A stretch of 48,729 bases of DNA, taken from NCBI GenBank assembly GCA_035417425.1, contig DAOLPD010000004.1, forward strand, positions 1-48,729, given 5' to 3'. Shown here piece after piece: positions 33,613-41,777 of this stretch. Source of the stretch: BRH-c25 sp035417425. Its GTDB lineage: Bacteria; Bacillota; Clostridia; Lutisporales; Lutisporaceae. The notes beneath the pieces were generated by a model. That model saw only the letters and a list, made by a program, of their open reading frames with translations, was not told the DNA's origin and ran no database searches. How positions within the stretch are numbered: the stretch's first letter is position 1; the number at the start of each line of letters is the position of its first letter. Position numbers and translations under genes: made by a program.

Positions 33613-34611
33613 ATGTCTTACTTGCTGACGCCCCTGAAAAACGGAAAATTGCCCTTGAAGAACAGATTAATCATGCCTCCCATGGCTACTGCCAAATGTG
33701 AGGAGGACGGAAAACCAAGCAAGGCTCTTTTTGGCTATTATGATGAGAAATCCCGAGGCGGATATATCTCCCTGATAATTATTGAACACAGCTTTATATC
33801 ACAGCAAGGGAAAGCCAGCGAAAGGCAGCTTTCTGCCGCGGATGACAGCCTGATTGACAGCTTGAAGGAACTGGCCGACACCATTCACAAAAACGGTACC
33901 AAGACGGTAATGCAGATAAACCATTCCGGAAGCGCCGCTAAGTATGAGGTTACGGGAATGGATGCGGTTGCTCCTTCAGCAGTAGTAAATCCACGGCTTA
34001 GCGGTACTGTACCGAAAGAGCTCACAAAGGAAGAAATCAAAGCAATAGTTGAAGAATTCAAAGCTGCTGCATATCGCGTAAAAATGGCCGGCTTTGACGG
34101 AGTGGAAATACATTCCGCCCATGGATATTTCTTAAACCAGTTCCTGTCTCCTCTTACCAACAAGAGAACTGATGAATATGGAGGAAACATACACGGCAGA
34201 ATAAAGATTCACTTGGAAGTAATTAAAGCGGTAAGGGAAGCTGTCGGTGAGGATTTCCCGATTCTTCTGCGCCTGGGCGCCTCTGATTCTGTGGAAGGCG
34301 GAACCGATATTGCGGACAGCAAAACCGCAGCAATGGAATTTGAAAAATCCGGAGTGGATATAATTGATATTTCCGGCGGCTTTTGCGGATTTACAGGACC
34401 GGGTACCGGTGAACAAGGTTATTTTTCCGAGCTTTCGGAGGCAATCAAAAAGGTAGTATCTGTTCCTGTCATTTTAACCGGCGGAATCACGGAAGCCCAA
34501 ACTGCCGAAAAGCTGCTTGCAGATGGAAAGGCTGATTTGATTGGAGTCGGAAGAGCTATTCTTAGTGATTCCGATTGGGCAAAAAAAGCTGTTGAATCAC
34601 TTAAGCTCTGA
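33613..34611 (+). CDS. NADH:flavin oxidoreductase (Old Yellow Enzyme family)
   Basis: A 332-residue FMN TIM-barrel enzyme. Marks: LKNRLIMPPMATAKCEEDG at the N-terminus, VMQINHSG, FDGVEIHSAHGYFLNQFLSP with TDEYGGN (family signature), and VPVILTGGI then ADLIGVGRAIL (FMN phosphate loops). It is the single-domain form, without the C-terminal FAD/FeS part of 2,4-dienoyl-CoA reductases. It probably reduces an activated double bond with NAD(P)H. The RBS AAGGAGGGAAATATA precedes the ATG. It is convergent with psuG, 17 bp apart. Confidence 0.9.
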   Translation: MSYLLTPLKNGKLPLKNRLIMPPMATAKCEEDGKPSKALFGYYDEKSRGGYISLIIIEHSFISQQGKASERQLSAADDSLIDSLKELADTIHKNGTKTVMQINHSGSAAKYEVTGMDAVAPSAVVNPRLSGTVPKELTKEEIKAIVEEFKAAAYRVKMAGFDGVEIHSAHGYFLNQFLSPLTNKRTDEYGGNIHGRIKIHLEVIKAVREAVGEDFPILLRLGASDSVEGGTDIADSKTAAMEFEKSGVDIIDISGGFCGFTGPGTGEQGYFSELSEAIKKVVSVPVILTGGITEAQTAEKLLADGKADLIGVGRAILSDSDWAKKAVESLKL

Positions 34612-34628
34612 AGAAGAGTGCCCGGTAC

Positions 34629-35546
34629 TTATCCTTTTCTGCTTAGTTCAACGGCTATTTGCGCCCCAAGCCTGGCATTGTTATAAACAAGCTGAATATT
34701 GGAGTCCAAGCTTGCGCCGGCTGTAAGTTCTTTGACCTTATCCAGCAGGAATGGAGTGATTTTCTTCCCCTTTATGCCTTTTTCTTCAGCTTCCATAATA
34801 GCAGAATCTATTACCCTGTTTATTGCAGCGGGATCCATTTCATATTCTGCCGGTATAGGATTTGCTATTACAACCCCGCCTTGCATTCCCAAATCCCATT
34901 TTATTTTTAAAGCCTCCGCCATTTCTTCCGCTGTATCAACTCTATAGTCTACTCCAAATCCGCTCTTGGAGGTATAAAAAGCCGGCATTTCATCTGTTCC
35001 AAATCCGACTACGGGAACACCATGAGTTTCAAGGTATTCCAAGGTCAAACCAATATCAAGGATAGACTTGGCACCCGCACAGACAACCGCAACATTGGTC
35101 TGAGCCAATTCCTGCAGGTCTGCCGAGATATCGAATGTCTCCCGGGCACCCCTGTGGACTCCGCCTATGCCGCCTGTAGCAAACACCTTTATATCGGCTA
35201 GATTTGCAATGATCATAGTAGCTGCGACTGTTGTAGCTCCATCCAGCCCTTTGGCAAGGATAAAGGGTATATCCCTGCGGCTTGCTTTTACTACACCATG
35301 GCTTTTTCCCAGGTACTCTATTTCCTCAGGGGTCAAACCAACCTTTAATTTGCCTTTTAATATGGCTATAGTAGCGGGAATTGCACCGTTATCTCTGACA
35401 ATTTGTTCAACCGCAAGGGCAGTTTCAACATTCTTTGGATAAGGCATTCCATGAGAAATAATGGTTGACTCCAATGCAACCACTGCGTGTCCTTCCTTTA
35501 GAGCTTTTTTTACCTCCGGATTGATATTCAGATGTTTTTCCAGCAT
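34629..35546 (-). CDS. psuG: Pseudouridine-5'-phosphate glycosidase
   Basis: A 305-residue enzyme that reversibly splits pseudouridine 5'-phosphate into uracil and ribose 5-phosphate. Signature segments: VALESTIISHGMPYPKN at the N-terminus, DGATTVAATMIIA, VFATGGIGGVHRGA, and VVCAGAKSILDIG (active-site Lys and metal-binding region). It is full length for the family. The start lies inside the 3' end of psuK (19-bp overlap) with AAGGAGATAGGATT before ATG, so the pair is translationally coupled. Uracil released could be handled with the nearby NCS2 permease function. Confidence 0.95.
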   Translation of the reverse strand: MLEKHLNINPEVKKALKEGHAVVALESTIISHGMPYPKNVETALAVEQIVRDNGAIPATIAILKGKLKVGLTPEEIEYLGKSHGVVKASRRDIPFILAKGLDGATTVAATMIIANLADIKVFATGGIGGVHRGARETFDISADLQELAQTNVAVVCAGAKSILDIGLTLEYLETHGVPVVGFGTDEMPAFYTSKSGFGVDYRVDTAEEMAEALKIKWDLGMQGGVVIANPIPAEYEMDPAAINRVIDSAIMEAEEKGIKGKKITPFLLDKVKELTAGASLDSNIQLVYNNARLGAQIAVELSRKG

Positions 35547-36490
35547 AATCCTATCTCCTTCATCTTCTTTTTTACATTTTCTTCAGAAATATTCGGATTT
35601 ATTGTTTCTTCGCAGCTTAATGCCAAAATGGCGGCTGTTATTGAAAAACGTGCACTTTCATCAATACCGTAATCTTTGAAGTGACAAAAGGCCAGAGCAG
35701 CAAGGAATGCATCTCCGGCACCGGTTGCATTGATTACTTTTATCTCAGGGCTTGGTATCAATTTATAGACATTTCCATCATTATAGAACACACCTTCAGC
35801 CCCTAATGTAATAAAGACTCTCTTTACACCCTTACTTAGAAAATACTCTGAGGCTTTTATCATATTAGCGAAGCTGTCTATTTTAATATCCGAAAGAATT
35901 TCTGCTTCGATCCTGTTTGGCTTTATGGTATGGAATGCCCCGATATTATTTTTTACCTTTCGGGCTTTTGATCCGGATACAGTGTCCAGGAAAAAATCTG
36001 TATTCTTAAAATTATCCAAAACATAATTGATGATATCGGTTGGCATATTTGTGTCTATTATGCATATCTTCGAATTCTCTATCACTTGTTTTTTGTCCTG
36101 GATGAATTCAACAGTAATTTCATCCAGTATATCCATATTGGAGATAGCTGCCTTCATATCTCCTTTTTCATCGAGTATGGCTAAATATGTGGAAGTAGGT
36201 GTCTGATTCAATACCAGTGAACTATTCATATCCAGGCCGATGCTATTGGCATGCTCCAGGATTATCTTCCCGTAGATATCATCTCCAATTGCACTTATCA
36301 GCTTTGTAGGAACGCCAAAATGAACAAGGTTTTCAGCAATGTTTCTGCCCACTCCCCCTAAAGCAGTCTTAATCCGGCCCGGATTCGAATCTTCGGGGAT
36401 AAAATCCTTGTAGGGAAAGCCGATAATGTCCATATTGGAACCGCCTAATACGCTTATATAGTCATCGTTTTTCTCAGGCATAAAACCCAT
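35528..36490 (-). CDS. psuK: Pseudouridine kinase (PfkB family)
   Basis: A 320-residue PfkB/ribokinase-family kinase. Marks: DYISVLGGSNMDIIGFP near the N-terminus, ALGGVGRNIAENLVHFG, and NATGAGDAFLAAL (the PfkB signature with catalytic Asp in GAGD). Coupling to psuG assigns pseudouridine as substrate. Two starts are possible, ATG 36490 or 36481, both after GGAGG. The open frame extends to 36613, but that part crosses a leader hairpin and has no homology. The short N-terminus lacks the helix-turn-helix found in some PsuK proteins. Confidence 0.88.
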   Translation of the reverse strand: MGFMPEKNDDYISVLGGSNMDIIGFPYKDFIPEDSNPGRIKTALGGVGRNIAENLVHFGVPTKLISAIGDDIYGKIILEHANSIGLDMNSSLVLNQTPTSTYLAILDEKGDMKAAISNMDILDEITVEFIQDKKQVIENSKICIIDTNMPTDIINYVLDNFKNTDFFLDTVSGSKARKVKNNIGAFHTIKPNRIEAEILSDIKIDSFANMIKASEYFLSKGVKRVFITLGAEGVFYNDGNVYKLIPSPEIKVINATGAGDAFLAALAFCHFKDYGIDESARFSITAAILALSCEETINPNISEENVKKKMKEIGLCWKNI

Positions 36491-36640
36491 AACCTCCGTG
36501 TTTCCAAGGCTTATGATACTCTTATTATTCAATAAATGACGCTGAAAACGTGGTAATCTGCAGAAATGCGAAAGGGGTCTAAGCTCGCTTAAACCCCTCC
36601 AATGCGCAATCATTTTTGCGTTGTTATTTATACTTATGAT
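36491..36640 (-). other. Structured leader of psuK-psuG
   Basis: The RNA would hold two adjacent hairpins: CGCAAAAATGATTGCG (about 36603-36618) and GGGGTTTAAGC/GCTTAGACCCC (36574-36598, 10 of 11 pairs). A TATAAA about 15 bases upstream of them may be the -10 box. No U-run follows, so it is not a plain terminator. It matches no riboswitch class that I recognise. Confidence 0.35.
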
Positions 36641-36671
36641 TCAGTTTTTCAGAGGTTTCCCCGGCACATAT

Positions 36672-37310
36672 CTATTTGTTGATCAGCAAATGTTTTATTT
36701 TATATCCTTTTTCATTAAGCTTTTTCTCTATTTCAGAAACATCCTCCACTGATGCCCTTATTATCAGATCCCTGATCCCATCGCCGGCAAACATCGCTAT
36801 ATGAGTTATATTAATATGTAAAGAAGAGAATACTTCAGAAACAGCTGCAACGCCGCCGGGCACATCTTTTGTTTCTACGGTTATACGGCATCCTTTTTCT
36901 TTAAAGCCCATCAAGTCTATGAAAGCGTCAAATATATCGCTTTCTGTGATTATTCCCACTAATTTCCCGTTTTCCAAGACCGGGAGGGTGCTGATTTTGT
37001 TTTCTCTCATTGCAACTGCTGCTTCTTCCAATAAACAGTCAGCATCTATTGTGATTACTTTTTTTGTCATTGCTTTTTTTACTGTTATTTTTGACAGAAA
37101 ATAATTGACTTCGTAGATACTCAAAGATGTTGCTTTTGTTGGGGATACTGACTGAATATCACCTCTTGTAAGAATACCGACCAGTTTTCCGTTGTCTACT
37201 ACGGGAAATTTTTTGAAACCTGTTTCTCTGAAAAGTGCCACCGCGTCTGCAATAGTAGTGTTGGATGGTATTGTATACGGATTGGGGGTCATCCTATTTC
37301 TAATATACAT
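36672..37310 (-). CDS. CBS-CBS-ACT domain protein (AcuB-like)
   Basis: A 212-residue protein. It has two CBS domains at residues about 1-60 (MTPNPYTIPSNTTIADAVAL, FPVVDNGKLVGILTRGDI) and 75-135 (KKAMTKKVITIDADCLLEEA, LPVLENGKLVGIITESDI). A C-terminal ACT domain spans about 143-212 (RITVETKDVPGGVAAVSEVF). This layout resembles AcuB-like proteins, which bind nucleotides and small effectors as regulators. The start at 37310 has AAAGGAGAATAGT upstream. It precedes psuK by about 180 bp with a separate leader, so a link with pseudouridine metabolism is only suggested. Confidence 0.85.
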   Translation of the reverse strand: MYIRNRMTPNPYTIPSNTTIADAVALFRETGFKKFPVVDNGKLVGILTRGDIQSVSPTKATSLSIYEVNYFLSKITVKKAMTKKVITIDADCLLEEAAVAMRENKISTLPVLENGKLVGIITESDIFDAFIDLMGFKEKGCRITVETKDVPGGVAAVSEVFSSLHINITHIAMFAGDGIRDLIIRASVEDVSEIEKKLNEKGYKIKHLLINK

Positions 37311-37417
37311 ACTATTCTCCTTTCGCTTTTTACTATTTTTCCGCTTCATCATTGTTGTGATACTCTTCAATACCGTTACACCTATGAATTTTCTGCCACC
37401 CTATCCTTAGTATTACA

Positions 37418-37446
37418 ATTATACCAAATAACGATTCCGCAGGCAA
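37418..37446 (-). promoter_or_regulatory. Promoter of the CBS-ACT gene
   Basis: On the minus strand TTGCCT (37441-37446) and TATAAT (37418-37423) are 17 bp apart. Confidence 0.65.
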
Positions 37447-37488
37447 TAAACAATGTGATGCGGCCCTCTCTGGCACCATAGTTATATA

Positions 37489-37989
37489 TTAACAATCCAA
37501 ATCCTTTTGCATATATACTATATTAAAACTTCGTCCGAACTTTTTACCAATGCTTTTCAACGAACCACAGGTCCGAAAGCCGTATTTATTGTGGAATCCC
37601 AAACTCTGCTGGTTTTCTGAAGAGATCTCTGCAATGATGTGCCTGATTCCCATTTGTTTTGCTTCGCTTTCAAGTTTTTCAAGACATTGTTCACCGATAC
37701 CTCTGCCGACAAAATCTTTTGAAACAAAATATGATATTTCAGCTGTTTCATTAAATGATGAAAATGGATTATATGCTCTCAGCATACAGAATCCCAGTAC
37801 TTCATGAGTTCCTGGATCTACAATCGCATAAGCAGGGTATCCCTTTGTCATCTCCATGAACTTTTTATAGAATTCTTCAGGTAAAACTGATGTTGGAAAT
37901 GCTGCTGTACTGTTTTCAATATAATAGTTGAACACTTCCATTATTGGTTTCTGGTGCTCCATGCTCAGCTTCTCAAATATGATTTGCAT
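37489..37989 (-). CDS. GNAT family N-acetyltransferase (phosphinothricin acetyltransferase-like)
   Basis: A 166-residue GNAT protein. Marks: MEVFNYYIENSTAAFPT near the N-terminus (typical of the PAT/YncA-like branch), AEISYFVSKDFVGRGIGEQCLEKLE (acetyl-CoA pyrophosphate loop R-G-x-G-I-G), and NQQSLGFHNKYGF. It would acetylate a small amine; the substrate is unknown. The start at 37989 is nine bases after GGAGG. It stands alone between the CBS-ACT gene and the TetR gene. Confidence 0.85.
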   Translation of the reverse strand: MQIIFEKLSMEHQKPIMEVFNYYIENSTAAFPTSVLPEEFYKKFMEMTKGYPAYAIVDPGTHEVLGFCMLRAYNPFSSFNETAEISYFVSKDFVGRGIGEQCLEKLESEAKQMGIRHIIAEISSENQQSLGFHNKYGFRTCGSLKSIGKKFGRSFNIVYMQKDLDC

Positions 37990-38136
37990 TACTACATACC
38001 TCCAGTACATATTTATCTGATTGCAAGAGTTACCTTGCTCAAGTACAGTTTCTATTGCCGCGCAATAATTTATGCTCCAAAGCCCTGCCCCGTATCCTCT
38101 GTCAGCATCTCTACCGGCATTATAATTCTACGGTGC

Positions 38137-38772
38137 TTAATGAGATGCTTTAATAAAATCATCCATCATGTCAAAAGTATATTGGACCAGTTCATCTGTA
38201 TTTATATCAAATCTCCCCGCATAAATACTTCCGGCTTCAGATATTCTTCCCATGAAGCCTGTGATCATAAAAAACAGGGAAAAAACACCCAACGGCATTT
38301 TAAAGTCTGGCCTTATACTTCCATCAGCTATACCTGCATCAAAAACCTGGTAGAATTGTGAAAACAATCGGGAATTCAGCTTCATCAGTTCCTGATGGTT
38401 AGGAATGGTTTCATGGGCTGATTTAATAAACTGCGTATAATTCATAAGCCTATAGATGTCTGGAGATTCTTTGATAAATCTATTCAGCGCCGTTCTTATG
38501 CCTTGGATCTTTTCAAAACCTGTTTTCCCCGAAGCTATAGCATCGTCTATATAAGAAAACAATTGTTTCAACCCATTTATTATAACTGCGTAGAAGAGAT
38601 TCTCCTTGCTGACGAAATACTGGTAAACGGTCCTCTTCGTGAACTCTGCAGCTTTTGCTATTTCATCCATGGTAGTATTGTCAAAGCCTTTCACTATGAA
38701 TAGTTTTTCTGCTGCTGCTATGATCTCAGATTCTCTAACCAGCCTCTCCCTTTCCCTTCTTGATAAAGACAT
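38137..38772 (-). CDS. TetR family transcriptional regulator
   Basis: A 211-residue repressor. The N-terminal TetR helix-turn-helix is clear: IIAAAEKLFIVKGFDNTTMDEIAKAA and FTKRTVYQYFVSKENLF (residues about 17-60). The C-terminal helical ligand domain is variable. It is divergent from the flavoprotein gene at 38931, and a 37-bp perfect inverted repeat lies between them, so it probably represses both genes and responds to a ligand related to the flavoprotein's substrate. The RBS GGGAGGAG precedes the ATG. Confidence 0.9.
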   Translation of the reverse strand: MSLSRRERERLVRESEIIAAAEKLFIVKGFDNTTMDEIAKAAEFTKRTVYQYFVSKENLFYAVIINGLKQLFSYIDDAIASGKTGFEKIQGIRTALNRFIKESPDIYRLMNYTQFIKSAHETIPNHQELMKLNSRLFSQFYQVFDAGIADGSIRPDFKMPLGVFSLFFMITGFMGRISEAGSIYAGRFDINTDELVQYTFDMMDDFIKASH

Positions 38773-38802
38773 TAATTTTTCTCCTCCCTATTGACAACTT
38801 CA

Positions 38803-38839
38803 AATATACTTAGTATACTATTGGTATACTAAGTATATT
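38803..38839. promoter_or_regulatory. TetR operator (37-bp perfect inverted repeat)
   Basis: AATATACTTAGTATAC (38803-38818) and GTATACTAAGTATATT (38824-38839) are perfect 16-bp arms around TATTG. The element overlaps the space expected for the -35 region of the flavoprotein promoter, whose -10 is TATAAT at 38864-38869, and also the tetR promoter. Confidence 0.8.
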
Positions 38840-38930
38840 GGTGGTGCTTGCTGATACTAAGAGTATAATTTATTGCAGGTACAAAGTCAAGAGCTTTAAC
38901 TGTCATTAGTTCTGAAAGGGGATCGATATA

Positions 38931-39647
38931 ATGAAAAACCGATTTACTGTGGTCGGAGTAATAAGCAGCCCACGGCCTCAGGGCAATACAGCCGTCATGG
39001 TACGTGAGGCACTGAAGGGGGCTGAGGAGGAAGGCGCAATTGTTGAAGAGGTATTCCTTGCCGATATTAGAATGGAATTCTGCAAGGGGTGCCTGACATG
39101 CCTGAAAAGCGGGAAATGCTGTATTGCGGATGATTTCAATGCATTGAGAGACCTCCTGTACAATGCGGATGCAATCATTTTGGGCTCACCCACTTATGGG
39201 GCAAATGTCAATGCGACTATGAAAAACCTGATAGACCGTCTTGGTATGTATGAAGCAGCTACTTCTTCCCTGGGAGGAAAGTATATCGCAGGAATCTCAG
39301 CAGCAAATTCTTCAGCAGCAGCAAAAAAAACAGCCAAGACACTCTCACATTTCGGAAACACAGGTACTTTCTCAAGAACCTATACCTCAGGCTTCCTCGG
39401 AGCTGGATTTTCCGGTGGAAGACAAGCAAGCAACGAGCAGGAAATCCTGCGTAAAGCCCGTCTATTAGGGAAAAAAATTGCATGTGATATTAAAAAAGGA
39501 AGAAAATATCTATTTCAAAACATACCAGGCCGCATAATCAGCAGCATGCTCATGAGACCTGCTTTCAGCAAATACATTATTGAAAACAAAGAAGCTGATA
39601 CAGAGGTACTCTACACAAGCCTAAAAAACAGAAACCTGATTACCTGA
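38931..39647 (+). CDS. Flavodoxin-fold NAD(P)H-dependent oxidoreductase (iron-sulfur-flavoprotein-like)
   Basis: A 238-residue protein. The N-terminal flavodoxin-like FMN domain has VGVISSPRPQGNTAVMVREAL (phosphate loop) and ILGSPTYGANVNATMKNLIDR. Between strands two and three lies FCKGCLTCLKSGKCCI with Cys 51, 54, 57, 63 and 64, resembling the compact cysteine motif of iron-sulfur flavoproteins, so a 4Fe-4S cluster is possible. It is probably controlled by the divergent TetR through the operator between them. It may be a quinone, nitro-compound or electrophile reductase for detoxification; the substrate is unknown. Confidence 0.85.
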   Translation: MKNRFTVVGVISSPRPQGNTAVMVREALKGAEEEGAIVEEVFLADIRMEFCKGCLTCLKSGKCCIADDFNALRDLLYNADAIILGSPTYGANVNATMKNLIDRLGMYEAATSSLGGKYIAGISAANSSAAAKKTAKTLSHFGNTGTFSRTYTSGFLGAGFSGGRQASNEQEILRKARLLGKKIACDIKKGRKYLFQNIPGRIISSMLMRPAFSKYIIENKEADTEVLYTSLKNRNLIT

Positions 39648-39709
39648 TGCCTATACGCATATTTGTGGAACCATGTCATAATTCAGATAATGAAATATGC
39701 ATGGGTGGA

Positions 39710-39736
39710 GCAGGGCAGGACGAAAAAACGCCCTGC
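39710..39736 (+). terminator. Candidate terminator of the flavoprotein gene
   Basis: GCAGGGC (39710-39716) and GCCCTGC (39730-39736) form a 7-bp stem; only a weak T-run follows (ATTGTTTCT). Confidence 0.5.
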
Positions 39737-39889
39737 CGCATTGTTTCTAAAATCAAAATTTGATTTGCCTGCTCTTCATTAAAAGTTGCCCTGCTTCTTT
39801 TATAACATCTTTGTTCCTTGCCTTTCTGTATAATGCTTCTTTGCATTATTTCCCCAGCAGGTTATACAGCACCTGAGCCATTTCGAGAC

Positions 39890-41077
39890 TGTCCGAAAAG
39901 TCAGTCACAGCAACGCCTGAGGCACTATGAAATATGGTATAATAGATATAACAAGATTATTGAGGATGGTGCTGAAGATGTAGACGGTTCCAAGTTTAGG
40001 GCAGTCAATAGCAAAGACAATACCTACAATGCTGAAATCCTGGAAAAAAAGCTCAAACGAATCGATGAGCATATTAAAGAGTATCTCTCCCAAATGGATC
40101 AGGAGGATCAGTCTGAACCGGATGCACTGACTTCCGAACAGGTGAAGGCTGCCATACAGGAGCTATCTCAACGAAAGGAAAAATACCAGGAATACTTGAA
40201 AGAGCTGCTGGAAAGCGGAGAGACACAAATGCTCCTTACCGATCCCGAAGCCCGCAGGATGCACAGTAAGGATGGATTTCACTGCTGTTACAATGTTCAG
40301 ACAGCGGTGGATAAGGGCAGTCATCTGATTGCTGAATTCCAGGTAACAAACCATAATACCGATCAGGGGCTTTTGGAAGAAGTAGCTGCTGGTATAAAGA
40401 AAAGTCTTGATATTGAAACAATTGAGGTTGTTGCAGATAAGGGCTATGAGAGTCGAGAAGACATTTTAAACTGCGTAATGAATGGAATAATACCTAATGT
40501 AGCTATGAAATATGATAGAGCTGAAAGCCTTTTTAATATACCATATGAGCAATCAGAAGTAAGCTGCTTTACCTTAAATGATGACGGTACAGTAACTTGC
40601 CCTATGGGACAAATACTATCGAAGACGAAAATGCGCGGCAAAAATACTATCTATGGTAATAAAGATGCATGCCGCCAGTGCCCAAACAGGTGTACCAGCG
40701 GAACTAATCCCAAAACTGTAAGTTTTAGCCCTGATACAAAGTATGTCCCTGTAAGAATGTATGGAAACCCAAAGTGCAAGCTTAACCCTATACCGGAAAA
40801 TATTCCGATAAATCCCTTCAATCATACATTTGATCGAAAAGATTTTGTCGCTAAGAAAGTTGTTATCCGGATTAAAGAAGACATTGACAAGATAAAAGAG
40901 CGAATGTGCCTTTCAGAGCATCCTTTCGGTACTGTTAAATGGTACCACGGGGCAAATTATCTGCTATGCAAGGGCAAAGAAAAAGCCACAGCAGAACTGG
41001 GGCTTAGCTTTCTTGCCTATAATCTGAAAAGAGCAATAAATATGGTGGGAATTAAGGAATTAATTGCAGCTATGTAA
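39890..41077 (+). pseudogene. IS1182 family transposase, 5'-truncated
   Basis: The frame from the left inverted repeat to 41077 encodes about 395 residues of an IS1182-type DDE transposase. Kept are DGSKFRAVNSKDNTYN (first catalytic Asp), a coiled helical segment, HSKDGFHCCYNVQTAVD, VVADKGYESREDI (second Asp), a Cys-rich CPMGQ...CRQCPNRC segment, and SEHPFGTVK (catalytic Glu) before FLAYNLKRA. The N-terminal domain of over 100 residues is absent and no RBS-backed start lies inside the element. The frame is open further left to 39818, but that part is flanking DNA. It is probably inactive unless complemented. Confidence 0.8.
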
Positions 41078-41163
41078 TAGATTCCTTATTTTTTTCTTTA
41101 AATATGCTGGTGTTTTTCTCTATAAAACAAATGAAACCCTTGAAAATCAAGGGTTTTCGGACA
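39890..41163 (+). mobile_element. Internally deleted IS1182-family insertion sequence
   Basis: The inverted ends TGTCCGAAAA (39890-39899) and TTTTCGGACA (41154-41163) bound a 1.27-kb element holding the C-terminal part of an IS1182-type transposase. Full members are longer; the region for the N-terminal DNA-binding part is missing just inside the left end. The right end carries a perfect hairpin (41134-41156, 10-bp arms). It lies 5 bp from the 3' CCA of tRNA-Ala. No target-site duplication is apparent. Confidence 0.75.
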
Positions 41164-41168
41164 AAATA

Positions 41169-41244
<76 letters not shown>

Positions 41245-41321
41245 ACTTATTTGTTTTGACAAAGTATATTCTATATCATTTCAAAGAAAAATTCAACTCC
41301 AATTATTATCCTATTATTAAT

Positions 41322-41744
41322 TCAATCGGCAATATCAATATTGATATTTTGTTTTTCATCTTTCCCGTCACTCATCCCGCTCAATTCTTTCGTTAAAAGC
41401 GGCAAAGCTATATAGAGGGCTTTAAGATTATTGCTCAGCATAGTATGCTGCCAGGTACCCTTTGCCAGTTTTTTCTGTGCTTTCTCGGATTTGCTAATCA
41501 GGGAAGATATTGGTGCAAGAGCTTTTTCTATATCTCCCTTGGTATAATGATTCATCACGTTACTGTCTGCCAATTCTTTTAATATCAATAATGAAGCTAT
41601 ATTCAGCGCTTCAAGCCTGTTCTTCTGCAATGTATACTGAGAAGTACCCTGTACAAATTTTTCTTTTGCTTTCTCAGTCCTGTCAATCATTAAAGCCATG
41701 GCTCGGAGTGCTTCTTCCATATCTTTCCTTGTGAAATCGTCCAT
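41322..41744 (-). CDS. Two-repeat helical protein of unknown function
   Basis: A 140-residue protein made of two homologous halves. Residues about 4-62 (FTRKDMEEALRAMALMIDRT, then LQKNRLEALNIASLLILKEL) and about 69-126 (YTKGDIEKALAPISSLISKS, then LSNNLKALYIALPLLTKEL) align over nearly their whole length and predict a helical hairpin each. A short acidic tail follows. The family is not recognised with certainty. The start at 41744 follows AGGTGGGG. It lies 33 bp after the MocR gene on the same strand, so it may be transcribed with it. Confidence 0.65.
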   Translation of the reverse strand: MDDFTRKDMEEALRAMALMIDRTEKAKEKFVQGTSQYTLQKNRLEALNIASLLILKELADSNVMNHYTKGDIEKALAPISSLISKSEKAQKKLAKGTWQHTMLSNNLKALYIALPLLTKELSGMSDGKDEKQNINIDIAD

Positions 41745-41777
41745 TACTAAGCCCCACCTCTGCAAACATAACTTACC

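Noticed and set aside
36491..36613. N-terminal extension of psuK
   Set aside because: The sequence crosses leader hairpins and is basic and unlike PfkB kinases; ATG 36490 with GGAGG fits the family N-terminus.
39818..39889. First 24 codons of the plus-strand transposase frame
   Set aside because: They lie outside the IS inverted repeat and do not resemble a transposase N-terminus.
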